Part shown: positions 34,417 through 43,608 of the stretch, piece by piece
Layout of the letters: each line of letters starts with the position of its first letter
Position numbering within the stretch: position 1 is the stretch's first letter
Source: RH-AL1 sp965198495
GTDB lineage: Bacteria; Pseudomonadota; Alphaproteobacteria; Rhizobiales; Beijerinckiaceae
Reading direction: 5' to 3'
Assembly: GCA_965198495.1 (NCBI GenBank)
Contig: CBDAPL010000002.1
Location: forward strand, 248,001-312,000
DNA: 64,000 nt
The notes under the pieces: generated by a model
Databases searched by the model: none
Told to the model about the DNA's origin: nothing
What the model saw: only the letters and a program-made list of their open reading frames with translations
Made by a program: the position numbers and the translations under genes

Positions 34417-35519
34417 CCGCCGGGCTGTCACAGCACGGCCGCCCGATCTCCGAGCGCGCGCTCGGCGTCGCCGTGGAGCGCGCGCTGATCACGCCGGACC
34501 AGGCGGCGGCGTTGCGGGCGATCGAGCGCGAGAGCGCGCCGATGGAGCCGGACGACGACGAGAAGCTGCGCTTCATCACCGGCTTTGCCGACATCTTCGT
34601 CTCGATCGGCATCGTGCTGTTCATCGGCGCGCTCGCCTTCATCATGGACACCGGCGCCGGTTCGACGCCGATGTTCGCCGGCGTCGCCGCATCGGCCTGG
34701 CTGCTCGCCGAGTTCTTCACCGGCAAGCGGCGCATGGCCCTGCCGAGCATCGTGCTGCTGGTGATCTTCGTCGCCGCGATCTTCGTCCTCGCACTGCAGA
34801 TCGCCACGTCACTGCTGCCGCCGGCGCACGCGCTGCCGGAGCGACTCTGGTTCCTGCCGACGAACAACCCCGGCGCGCTCGCGGTCGCCGCGATCTTCAC
34901 CGTCGCGATGGCGGCGATGCACTACATCCGCTTTCGCGTGCCCATCACCATCGCCGCCGGCGCCGCCGCGCTGTGCCTGCTCGCGCTCGGCCTCGCCGCC
35001 ATCGCCATGCCCGGTCTCGACGGCACCACGATCGACATCGTGCTGCTCGTCTGCGGGCTCGCCGTCTTCGCGCTGGCGATGCGCTTCGACATGTCGGATC
35101 CCGAGCGGCTGACGCGGCGCACCGACATCGCCTTCTGGCTGCACCTCCTCGCCGCGCCGCTGATCGTCCATCCGTTGATCAAGGGCTTCCTGCACGGGCT
35201 CGACGGAAGGCTGACGCTCGGCGCCGCGCTCGGCATCCTCTGGGTGTTCCTGATCCTCGGCCTCGTCGCCGTCGTCGTCGACCGGCGCGCGATCCTCGTC
35301 TCGGGCCTGATCTACGCCGGCATCGCCTTCGGCACGGTAATCCAGACGCTGGGCTTCTCCAGCACGCGCCTGCTGCTGCCGACGGTCCTGCTGGCGCTCG
35401 GCGCCTTCATCCTGCTCGTCAGCGCCGGCTGGCAGCCGCTGCGCCGCGCGCTGCTGCGCCGCCTACCGCGAGCGCTCGCCCGCCGCCTGCCCCACCCTTT
35501 GGTCGCCTCCACCACATGA
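34413..35519 (+). CDS. DUF2157-like polytopic membrane protein
   Basis: About 368 residues from TTG 34413, which overlaps the hslV stop (TTGA). The N-terminal soluble helix (LGVAVERALITPDQAAALRA) resembles DUF2157 proteins; about ten hydrophobic helices follow (ITGFADIFVSIGIVLFIGAL and others). The function is unknown. It sits between hslV and hslU, an unusual place for a membrane protein, although insertions there (for example an acetyltransferase in Rhizobium) are known. Confidence 0.75.
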   Translation: MTAGLSQHGRPISERALGVAVERALITPDQAAALRAIERESAPMEPDDDEKLRFITGFADIFVSIGIVLFIGALAFIMDTGAGSTPMFAGVAASAWLLAEFFTGKRRMALPSIVLLVIFVAAIFVLALQIATSLLPPAHALPERLWFLPTNNPGALAVAAIFTVAMAAMHYIRFRVPITIAAGAAALCLLALGLAAIAMPGLDGTTIDIVLLVCGLAVFALAMRFDMSDPERLTRRTDIAFWLHLLAAPLIVHPLIKGFLHGLDGRLTLGAALGILWVFLILGLVAVVVDRRAILVSGLIYAGIAFGTVIQTLGFSSTRLLLPTVLLALGAFILLVSAGWQPLRRALLRRLPRALARRLPHPLVASTT

Positions 35520-35527
35520 CCCCATCT

Positions 35528-35578
35528 CTCAGCATGACCTATTGCTCAGCATGACCGATTTCTCAGCATGACCGATTT
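35528..35578. repeat. 17-bp triplicated hslU start region
   Basis: Three adjacent units of CTCAGCATGACCGATTT lie at 35528, 35545 and 35562, the first with T/G changes. Each carries ATG ACC: ATGs at 35534, 35551 and 35568. Only the last is in the hslU frame, since a 17-bp period shifts the frame. Confidence 0.95.
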
Positions 35579-36875
35579 CTCTCCGCGCGAGATCGTTTCC
35601 GAACTCGACCGCTTCATCGTCGGCCAGAACGACGCCAAGCGCGCCGTCGCCATCGCGCTGCGCAACCGCTGGCGTCGCCTCCAGCTCGAAGGCGCGATGC
35701 GCGAGGAGGTCCTGCCGAAAAACATCCTGATGATCGGCCCGACCGGCTGCGGCAAGACCGAGATCTCGCGCCGGCTGGCCAAGCTCGCCAACGCGCCGTT
35801 CCTCAAGGTCGAGGCGACCAAGTTCACCGAGGTCGGCTACGTCGGCCGCGACGTCGAGCAGATCATCCGCGACCTCGTCGAGACGGCGATCGCCATGGTC
35901 AAGACCGAGAAGCGCAAGGGTCTCGCCGCCCGCGCCGAACTCGCCGCCGAGGAGCGGGTGGTGACCGCGCTCGTCGGCGCGAACTCCTCGCCCGCCACGC
36001 GCGACTCGTTTCGCAGGAAGCTGCGCGCCGGCGAGCTCGACGACAAGGAGATCGAGATCGAGCTGGCGCAGCAGGGCGGCGGCATGCCGATGTTCGAGCT
36101 GCCCAACATGCCGGGCGCCTCCGTCGGCGCGATCAACCTCGGCGATATCTTCGGCAAGGGCATGGGCAAGCCGGCGAAGCCGCGCCGCCTATTGGTGCGC
36201 GACGCCCACGAGCCGCTCCTCGCCGAGGAGAGCGAGAAGCTGATGGACCAGGACGCCATCGTCCGCGACGCCATCCACGAGGTCGAGAACAACGGCATCG
36301 TCTTCCTCGACGAGATCGACAAGATCTGCGGCCGCGAGAACCGCGGCGGCGCCGACGTCTCCCGCGAGGGCGTGCAGCGCGACCTGCTGCCGCTGATCGA
36401 AGGCACCACCGTCTCGACGAAGCACGGCTCGGTGAAGACCGACCACATCCTGTTCATCGCGTCCGGCGCCTTCCACGTCTCCAAGCCCTCCGACCTGCTG
36501 CCGGAGCTGCAGGGGCGCCTGCCGATCCGCGTCGAGCTGCGGCCGCTCAACGAGGACGACTTCCGCCGCATCCTCACCGAGACGGAGGCCTGCCTCATCA
36601 AGCAGTACGAGGCGCTGATGCTGACCGAGGGCGTGACGCTGAGCTTCGGCGAGGACGCGGTGCACGCGCTGGCGAAGGTGGCGGTCCAGGTGAATTCCAG
36701 CGTCGAGAACATCGGCGCCCGCCGCCTGCAGACGGTGATGGAGCGCGTGCTCGACGAGGTGAGCTTCACGGCCAGCGACCGCGCCGGCGAGACGATCGTG
36801 GTCGACGCCGCCTTCGTCGAGCGCAACATCGGCGATCTGGCGCGCGACGCGGATCTGAGCCGGTATATCCTGTAG
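35568..36875 (+). CDS. hslU: ATPase subunit HslU (ClpY)
   Basis: The 435-residue AAA+ unfoldase feeds HslV. Walker A (GPTGCGKTE) is at 57-65, Walker B is GIVFLDEIDKICG, and the C-terminal sensor and HslV-docking end is SRYIL. The ATG at 35568 lies in the last of three duplicated start regions. The gene is complete. Confidence 0.97.
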   Translation: MTDFSPREIVSELDRFIVGQNDAKRAVAIALRNRWRRLQLEGAMREEVLPKNILMIGPTGCGKTEISRRLAKLANAPFLKVEATKFTEVGYVGRDVEQIIRDLVETAIAMVKTEKRKGLAARAELAAEERVVTALVGANSSPATRDSFRRKLRAGELDDKEIEIELAQQGGGMPMFELPNMPGASVGAINLGDIFGKGMGKPAKPRRLLVRDAHEPLLAEESEKLMDQDAIVRDAIHEVENNGIVFLDEIDKICGRENRGGADVSREGVQRDLLPLIEGTTVSTKHGSVKTDHILFIASGAFHVSKPSDLLPELQGRLPIRVELRPLNEDDFRRILTETEACLIKQYEALMLTEGVTLSFGEDAVHALAKVAVQVNSSVENIGARRLQTVMERVLDEVSFTASDRAGETIVVDAAFVERNIGDLARDADLSRYIL

Positions 36876-36891
36876 GAGCGGCGGCAGACGC

Positions 36892-36968
36892 TGGCGCGCC
36901 CCGTAGGATTCGAACCTACGACCCTCGGGTTCGAAGCCCGATACTCTATCCAGCTGAGCTAGAGGCGC
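36892..36968 (-). tRNA. tRNA-Arg (anticodon TCG)
   Basis: The 77-nt gene with encoded CCA (36892-36894) folds as a standard cloverleaf. The acceptor stem GCGCCTC pairs with GGGGCGC, with one T-G pair. The anticodon stem-loop CGGGCTTCGAAGCCCG gives anticodon TCG (reads CGA and related Arg codons), and the T arm is GTAGGTTCGAATCCTAC. It lies just after hslU on the opposite strand. Confidence 0.95.
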
Positions 36969-37067
36969 GTGGGCCGATCGTAGCGGAACGCGCGGGTTTC
37001 TTGCAACAGCTTTGCGTCACGCGGGCGCCCGTCGCCTCCCTGTCTCGCCTTCGACATGGAACGGCGT

Positions 37068-37162
37068 CACGATCCGCCGGTGCAAGCACGATCCGCCGGT
37101 GCGAGCACGATCCGCCGGTGCAAGCACGATCCGCCGGTGCGAGGACGATGCGCCGGTGCGAG
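37068..37162. repeat. 19-bp tandem repeat upstream of the arginase-family gene (5 units)
   Basis: Five units of CACGATCCGCCGGTGCGAG at 37068, 37087, 37106, 37125 and 37144, with A/G variants. The last ends 15 bp before the ATG at 37178. The 19-bp period is not a multiple of three, supporting a non-coding leader. Confidence 0.95.
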
Positions 37163-37177
37163 GATGAGGGAGCCGAG

Positions 37178-38038
37178 ATGTCGACCATGAGCGCGCGCGG
37201 GCCCGGAGCTCGCGCCGATATACGCCTCACGATCTTCGCGGGGCGCGTCGGCGATCGCAACGCGCGCGCGATGGCAGGCGCGGCGATCCTCGGCGCGGCC
37301 GTGGCCGACCACCTCGGCGTCGAGGCCACGACGCTCGGCGTGCCCTTGCCACCACTCGGCGCCGACTGGGCGGCCGAACTCGAGGCCGCGCGTCCGGGGC
37401 TCGAGCAGCTCGCGCGAGCGTGCGACGCGAGTTTCGCGGGCAACGCGCGGCCGATCCTCGTCATGGGCCGCTGCGCCGCTTCGCTGGCGACGCTGCCGGT
37501 GCCGGTCCGCCACCGGCCCGACGCGTGCCTCGTCTGGTTCGACGCGCACGCCGACCTGAACACCCCGGAGAACACGCCGACCGGCTATCTCGGCGGCCTC
37601 GTCGTCGCAGGCGCGTGCGGCCTATGGCAATCCGGCTTCGGCGCCGGCCTGGCGCTCGCCAATGTCGTTCTGGCGGGAACGCGCGATATCGACCCGGGGG
37701 AACAGGCGTTGATCGACGCCGGCCGTGTCGCCCACGTCGCGCCGGGCGCCGACTTCGCCGCGCGGCTGGCAGAGGCGGTGCGCGGCCGCCCGGTCTACGT
37801 CCACATCGACTGCGACGTGCTGGAGCCGGACCTGGTGCCGAGCGAGTACAGGGTGCCGGGCGGCCTGTCCCTGGCCGACCTGCGAGCCGCCAGCGTCGCG
37901 CTGGCCGCGCTCGATGTGGTCGGGCTCGAACTGACGGAGTACGAGGCGTCCTGGGCGCATCGCGACGTGGCCGCCTCGCCCGACGCCTTGCTCGAGTCGA
38001 TCGCCCCGCTGCTCGAGGCCTTGCGGCGGCCCTGGTGA
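37178..38038 (+). CDS. Arginase/agmatinase-family ureohydrolase
   Basis: The 286-residue ureohydrolase-fold protein has the binuclear Mn motifs LVWFDAHADLNTPENTP and VYVHIDCDVLEPD, and a C-terminal ELTEYEA in the third ligand position. It could be arginase, formiminoglutamase or agmatinase; the divergent N-terminal half prevents assignment. ATG 37178 follows GAGGGAGC; a longer upstream frame runs through the 19-bp repeats and is not coding. Confidence 0.88.
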   Translation: MSTMSARGPGARADIRLTIFAGRVGDRNARAMAGAAILGAAVADHLGVEATTLGVPLPPLGADWAAELEAARPGLEQLARACDASFAGNARPILVMGRCAASLATLPVPVRHRPDACLVWFDAHADLNTPENTPTGYLGGLVVAGACGLWQSGFGAGLALANVVLAGTRDIDPGEQALIDAGRVAHVAPGADFAARLAEAVRGRPVYVHIDCDVLEPDLVPSEYRVPGGLSLADLRAASVALAALDVVGLELTEYEASWAHRDVAASPDALLESIAPLLEALRRPW

Positions 38039-38094
38039 GCGCCGGCGCGATGATCTGAGGCGCCATGGCGGAACTTCGTCTTCGATTGAGAAGG

Positions 38095-38160
38095 ACGGCC
38101 CGCGCATGACAAGCACGGCCCGCGCATGGCAAGCACGGCCCGCGAATGACAAGGACGGCG
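38095..38160. repeat. 20-bp tandem repeat upstream of proB
   Basis: ACGGCCCGCGCATGACAAGC repeats with a 20-bp period at 38095, 38115 and 38135, with a partial fourth unit at 38155. It ends about 20 bp before the proB ATG (38182). The period is not a multiple of three. Confidence 0.92.
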
Positions 38161-38181
38161 TGGCTCCGCTACACACCATCC

Positions 38182-39312
38182 ATGCCTTCGTCCGATCCCA
38201 CCCCGCCCCGCCTCGCCGACTTCCGCCGCATCGTCATCAAGGTCGGCTCGTCCCTCCTCGTCGACGCGGACGGCGTGCGCCGCTCGTGGCTGCACGCTCT
38301 GGCGCGCGACATCGCCGCGCTGCAGGCGCGTGGCGCCGAGGTGATGGTGGTCTCCTCCGGCTCCATCGCGCTGGGGCGAGGCGTGCTGGCGCTGCCGCCG
38401 GGCGCGTTGAAGCTCGAGGACAGCCAGGCGGCGGCGGCGGTGGGCCAGATCGCGCTGGCGCGCACCTGGGCCGAGGCGCTCGGCGCCGTTGGCCTCACGG
38501 CGGGACAGATCCTGGTGACCTTCGGCGACACCGAGGAGCGTCGCCGCTACCTCAACGCCCGCGCCACCATCGGGCGCCTGCTGGCGATGAAGGCCGTGCC
38601 GGTGCTCAACGAGAACGACAGCGTCGCCACCGCCGAGATCCGCTTCGGCGACAACGACCGCCTCGCCGCCCGCGTCGCGACGATGGCGAGCGCGGACCTC
38701 CTGATCCTGCTCTCCGACGTCGCGGGGCTCTACAGCGCGCCGCCGCTGCTCGACCCGGCCGCCACGCTCATCCCGGTCGTGCCACGCATCACCGCCGAGA
38801 TCGAGGCGATGGCCGGCGCCGCCGCCTCCATGCTTTCGCGCGGCGGCATGTCCACCAAGATCGAGGCCGGCAAGATCGCGACGACGGGCGGGACGACCAT
38901 GCTGATCGCCGACGGCCGCATCGAGCATCCGATCCAGCGCCTCGCCGAGGGCGGGATCTGCACCTGGTTCCTCTCGCCTCTCAATCCGGTGACCGCCCGC
39001 AAGAAATGGATCGCCGGGTCGATCGAGCCGCGCGGTACGCTCTGGGTCGACGACGGCGCGGCGCGCGCGATCCTGGCCGGCAATTCGCTGCTGCCGGCCG
39101 GCGTGCGGCGCCTGGAGGGCGCGTTCAAGCGCGGCGATTGCGTGCTGATCCGCGCCGCGACCGGGGAGATCGGCCGCGGCCTCGTCGCCTATTCCTCCGA
39201 CAAGGCCGAGCTGATCATCGGCCGCCGCTCGAGCGAGATCGAGCGGGTGCTGGGCGCGCCGGGCCGCGCCGAGCTGATCCACCGTGACGACATGGTGCTG
39301 GGCGGCGATTGA
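38182..39312 (+). CDS. proB: Glutamate 5-kinase
   Basis: The 376-residue enzyme phosphorylates glutamate in proline synthesis. The amino-acid-kinase domain has RIVIKVGSSLL at the start, VMVVSSGSIALGRG, NENDSVATAEIRFGDND and RGGMSTKIEAGKIA; a C-terminal PUA domain begins near SIEPRGTLWVDDGA. ATG 38182 begins MPSSDPTPPR. The usual neighbours proA and obg are absent. Confidence 0.97.
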   Translation: MPSSDPTPPRLADFRRIVIKVGSSLLVDADGVRRSWLHALARDIAALQARGAEVMVVSSGSIALGRGVLALPPGALKLEDSQAAAAVGQIALARTWAEALGAVGLTAGQILVTFGDTEERRRYLNARATIGRLLAMKAVPVLNENDSVATAEIRFGDNDRLAARVATMASADLLILLSDVAGLYSAPPLLDPAATLIPVVPRITAEIEAMAGAAASMLSRGGMSTKIEAGKIATTGGTTMLIADGRIEHPIQRLAEGGICTWFLSPLNPVTARKKWIAGSIEPRGTLWVDDGAARAILAGNSLLPAGVRRLEGAFKRGDCVLIRAATGEIGRGLVAYSSDKAELIIGRRSSEIERVLGAPGRAELIHRDDMVLGGD

Positions 39313-39328
39313 GCGCGCCAGTTGTGGC

Positions 39329-39409
39329 GAGCGGCATCTTCGCCGCCTTGGTAACGAGCGGCGTCTTCGCCGCCATGGGCGCGAGCGGCGTCTTCGCCGC
39401 CTTGGTAAC
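39329..39409. repeat. 27-bp tandem repeat upstream of tolQ (3 units)
   Basis: Units starting GAGCGGCGTCTTCGCCGCC begin at 39329, 39356 and 39383 (27-bp period), alternating TTGGTAAC and ATGGGCGC tails. It sits between proB and tolQ; the last unit is about 160 bp upstream of the tolQ start. Confidence 0.9.
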
Positions 39410-39573
39410 GCCGCCTTAACGTTGCGGGGGGCTTAACTCGTCCGCTCGAAGGCCACGGGCGGCAAACTCGGTCGAATGAGGCGATAGGCCGTCAAAATGA
39501 CCGATTCCCGCGCAAGGACAATCAAGTCTACGTGCCGCCGAGGGCGTTGCGTGATTTCTGAGGACCAGACGCG

Positions 39574-40335
<762 letters not shown>

Positions 40336-40355
40336 AGGCGGAGCGGGGGTAACAC

Positions 40356-40805
40356 ATGTCGGGTAGCGTAGCGGCGAGACGAGGCGGCGGGGGACGCGGA
40401 CGGCGCGGATCGCCGCGCTACCGGGCGATGGCCGATATCAACATGACGCCGTTCATCGACGTCATGCTCGTGCTCCTCATCATCTTCATGGTCGCCGCGC
40501 CGCTGCTCGCCACCGGCGTGCCGATCGACCTTCCGCAGACCAAGGCGGCGGCCCTCAACATGGACCAGAAGCCGATCTCGGTCGCCATCGATCCCAAGGG
40601 CGACATCTACATCAACGATCAGCTGGTGCCCCAGGACCAGCTCGCCGACAAGCTGAAGGAGGTCGCCAAGGCCGGGACGGACGAACGCATCTACGTGCGC
40701 GGCGCCGACAAGGTGAACTACGGACGCGTCGCCGAAGTCATGTCGATCATCACGACGGCCGGCTTCAAGCGGGTCGCTCTGGTGACCGAGCCGGCCAAAA
40801 CTTGA
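40356..40805 (+). CDS. tolR: Tol-Pal system protein TolR (ExbD-type)
   Basis: The 149-residue protein has a single N-terminal membrane helix after MADINMTPFIDVMLVLLIIF, with the protonatable Asp in FIDV, and a periplasmic domain to the C-terminus. It works with TolQ. It starts 20 bp after tolQ and precedes tolA. Confidence 0.96.
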   Translation: MSGSVAARRGGGGRGRRGSPRYRAMADINMTPFIDVMLVLLIIFMVAAPLLATGVPIDLPQTKAAALNMDQKPISVAIDPKGDIYINDQLVPQDQLADKLKEVAKAGTDERIYVRGADKVNYGRVAEVMSIITTAGFKRVALVTEPAKT

Positions 40806-40859
40806 GCAAGCGCGATTTGAGCGAGCGCGCCTTCACGGGCGAGAGCTGAGGCAGGGCGC

Positions 40860-42134
40860 ATGGCGACGCTCCGGACCCACTGGAAGAACAATCCCGGGCT
40901 CGTCGTCTCCGCGGGCGCGCACGCGTCGCTGCTTGTCTTCCTGCTGGTGAATTTCGCGTTTCCACCGCATTTCGAGGAGCCGTCGGAGACGATCGCCGTC
41001 GAGATGGTCACCGCGAGCGAGATGAACCAGGTGATGAACGGCGAGGAGAAGCAGAAGCAGCTGCCCACGCCGCAGCGCCGCGTCGACAAGGTCGCCGAAC
41101 TCGAGGAGCGCAATCCGACGCCGCCTGTCGCCGAGGCGAAGAAGGACACGCCGCCGCCGCCCGCGCCGGAAAAGGCCAACGACGATCCGGGTCGCGACGA
41201 CAAGAAGACGGAGGCTGTCGCCGCGCAGCCGCCCGCGCCGCCACCGCCGCCCATCCCGCCGCCGGTGGTGCCGACACCGCCGGAACGCCCGGTCGAGACG
41301 GCCGAAGCGCCGCCCAAGGATGTTCCCTCGCCGCCCGAGCGTCCTGTCGAGAAGGCCGAGGCGCCCAAGGCGGCGCCTGAGCCGCCGCAGCGCCCCGAGC
41401 CGGTGAAGCCGCCGCCGGAGGACGCGGAGGCGCTCGCGCCAAAGCCGCCGCCGCGCCCGAAGGCCGAGCGCAAGGACGCGAAGAAGGAGACCAAGCCGGC
41501 CGCCAAGCCGGTCAAGGTCGCCAAGGTCGTGCCGCCCGCGCCGCCGCCGCCGCCGCCGCCCCAGCGACCGGAGCCCAAGCCGGAGCCGAAGGCCACGCCG
41601 CTGGACATGGTCGCGCGGCTTCTCGACAAGCTGAAGCCGACCAAGGCGGAGGAGAAGCCGCGTTCCGGCGACGAGGCGAAGGAGAAGCCGCGCGACGACT
41701 TCAACCCGAGCAAGATCTCGGCCCTGCTCGACCGCGAGGCGCCCCAGCACAAGGGCTCGACCGGCAAGCAGCTGACCCAGCTCGCCTCGCTCGGCTCGCC
41801 GACCGCGCATTCAGACAAGATGTCGCCCTCCTTGGCCGCGTCGGTCGATGGCTGGCTGATCGACCATTACAACGGCTGCTGGCATTATTTCGGCCTCGGC
41901 GCCGCCCAGTCCTACGTGCCGAAAGTCAGGGTGCGTCTCGGGCCCGATGGGACGCTGATCGCCAAGCCGGCGCTGATCAATCCGCCGAGCGACGCCAATC
42001 TTCGGTCGCTCGCCGACAGCGCGATCCGCGCGGTCAACGAGTGCAATCCGCTGCCGATCCCGGACTGGCTGAAGCCGCACTACGAAGCCTGGCGCGACCG
42101 CACGATCAACTTCGACCTGAAGGACAGGACGTGA
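40860..42134 (+). CDS. tolA: Cell-envelope integrity protein TolA
   Basis: The 424-residue protein has an N-terminal membrane helix (SAGAHASLLVFLLVNFAF). A long Pro/Glu/Lys/Ala-rich spacer covers about residues 85-265, and a folded C-terminal domain follows (VDGWLIDHYNGCWHYFG, then SLADSAIRAVNECNPLPIP). TolA bridges the membranes between TolQR and TolB-Pal. The spacer is Pro-rich rather than the Ala/Lys/Glu helix of E. coli. Confidence 0.92.
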   Translation: MATLRTHWKNNPGLVVSAGAHASLLVFLLVNFAFPPHFEEPSETIAVEMVTASEMNQVMNGEEKQKQLPTPQRRVDKVAELEERNPTPPVAEAKKDTPPPPAPEKANDDPGRDDKKTEAVAAQPPAPPPPPIPPPVVPTPPERPVETAEAPPKDVPSPPERPVEKAEAPKAAPEPPQRPEPVKPPPEDAEALAPKPPPRPKAERKDAKKETKPAAKPVKVAKVVPPAPPPPPPPQRPEPKPEPKATPLDMVARLLDKLKPTKAEEKPRSGDEAKEKPRDDFNPSKISALLDREAPQHKGSTGKQLTQLASLGSPTAHSDKMSPSLAASVDGWLIDHYNGCWHYFGLGAAQSYVPKVRVRLGPDGTLIAKPALINPPSDANLRSLADSAIRAVNECNPLPIPDWLKPHYEAWRDRTINFDLKDRT

Positions 42135-42252
42135 CGCGGCGGCGGCGCCTCGCGCGGCGCCGATAGGTCCCCATCAGGATCGACGAGCCTATTCATCCAA
42201 TCGCGCGGTCGACGTCGCGAACACTCTCATCTCAGCATCGGGGCGAAACGCG

Positions 42253-43572
42253 ATGACGTTGCTTCCTACCCGCCGCGCCGCGGCGCATATGATCGCCGCA
42301 CTCGCCGCGGCGCCGATCGTCGGCGCCGCGCTCGGACCGGCGCGGGCGCAGGACCTCACCGTGCGCAAGCGCGGCGATTTCCAGCCGATCCCGATCGCCG
42401 TCACAAGCTTCGTCGGCGAGGGCGTCTCGGGCGACAAGGTCACCTCGGTGATCCTCAACGACTTCAAGCATTCCGTCTTCCTGACGCCGGTCGGCGAGAC
42501 GCAGTCCGTCGGCAACCCGGATCAGGCGCCGCCGATGGACGCGTTCCGCAATCTCAACGCCCAGTACGTGCTGACGGGCCGCGTCGCCAACGCCGGCGAC
42601 GGTCGCCTGCAGACGCAGTTCCGGCTGTGGGACGTCGCGTCCGGCGCGCAGGTGACCGGCGAGCAGTACGTCACCGACGCCAACAACCTGCGCCGCGTCG
42701 CGCATATCGTGGCCGACGCGGTCTTCTCGCAGGCGACGGGCGAGAAGGGCTTCTTCGACACGCGCATCGTCTTCATCGACGAGTCCGGGCCGGCGACGCG
42801 CCGCCGCAAGCGCCTCGCCATCATGGACCAGGACGGTGCCGGCGTGCGCTACCTGACGCGCGGCGACGACCTCGTCGTGACGCCGCGCTTCTCGCCGACC
42901 ACGCAGGAGATCACCTACATGGCCTTCGGCGGCGCGGAGCCGCGCGTCCTCCTGATGAACATCGAGACCGGCCAGCGCGAGCCGGTCGGCAACTTCCCCG
43001 GCATGACCTTCGCGCCGCGCTTCGGACCGGGCGGCCGCAAGATCATCATGTCGCTCTCGGAAGGTGCGTCGACAAACCTCTACACGATGAACCTCGGCTC
43101 GAAGGAGACGACGCGGCTGACCGATACGCAGGCGATCGACACCTCGCCGTCCTACGCGCCGGACGGGTCGCGCATCGTCTTCGAGTCCGATCGCGGCGGC
43201 ACGCAGCAGATCTACGTGATGGCGGCGGACGGCGGCGGCGCCCAGCGCATCTCGTTTGGCGACGGACGATACTCGACGCCGGTCTGGTCGCCCAAGGGCG
43301 ACTACATCGCCTTCACCAAGCAGGGCAAGGGCGGCTTCGGCATCGGCGTGATGAAGCCCGACGGCTCGGGCGAGCGCATCCTCACCGAGGGGTTCCACAA
43401 CGAGGGTCCGACCTGGGCGCCCAACGGCCTGTTCCTGATGTTCTTCCGCGATCCCGGCGGCGGCGGCGGCTCGCATATCCACATGACGGACGTGTTCGGC
43501 CGTTCCGAGTTCCAGGTGCCGACGCCGAGCTACGCGAGCGACCCGGCCTGGAGCCCGCTGCTGGGGGCCTGA
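42253..43572 (+). CDS. tolB: Tol-Pal system protein TolB
   Basis: The 439-residue periplasmic beta-propeller has a signal peptide (TRRAAAHMIAALAAAPIVG, cleavage near ARAQD), an N-terminal domain (PIPIAVTSFVGEG) and propeller repeats such as FSPTTQEITYMAFGG, YAPDGSRIVFESDR and GGTQQIYVMAADGG. The last 148 bp are repeated at 47760, beyond the cassette. The normal downstream gene pal is missing; the gene itself is intact. Confidence 0.97.
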   Translation: MTLLPTRRAAAHMIAALAAAPIVGAALGPARAQDLTVRKRGDFQPIPIAVTSFVGEGVSGDKVTSVILNDFKHSVFLTPVGETQSVGNPDQAPPMDAFRNLNAQYVLTGRVANAGDGRLQTQFRLWDVASGAQVTGEQYVTDANNLRRVAHIVADAVFSQATGEKGFFDTRIVFIDESGPATRRRKRLAIMDQDGAGVRYLTRGDDLVVTPRFSPTTQEITYMAFGGAEPRVLLMNIETGQREPVGNFPGMTFAPRFGPGGRKIIMSLSEGASTNLYTMNLGSKETTRLTDTQAIDTSPSYAPDGSRIVFESDRGGTQQIYVMAADGGGAQRISFGDGRYSTPVWSPKGDYIAFTKQGKGGFGIGVMKPDGSGERILTEGFHNEGPTWAPNGLFLMFFRDPGGGGGSHIHMTDVFGRSEFQVPTPSYASDPAWSPLLGA

Positions 43573-43573
43573 G
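43425..43573 (+). repeat. 149-bp direct repeat, copy 1 (tolB 3' end)
   Basis: The last 148 bases of tolB plus one base are duplicated at 47760-47908 with only two differences, in the MTD and WSP codons, both synonymous third-position changes. The copy boundaries are abrupt: before the shared CGGCCTGTTCC and after CTGAG the sequences are unrelated. This is the left flank of the cassette. Confidence 0.97.
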
Positions 43574-43608
43574 AATCGGAACGGTCTTGCGGCTGCCGCA
43601 CCGACGAA

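Noticed and set aside
37001..37177. N-terminal extension of the arginase-family gene
   Set aside because: It consists of the 19-bp tandem array, whose period shifts frame, and adds no conserved sequence.
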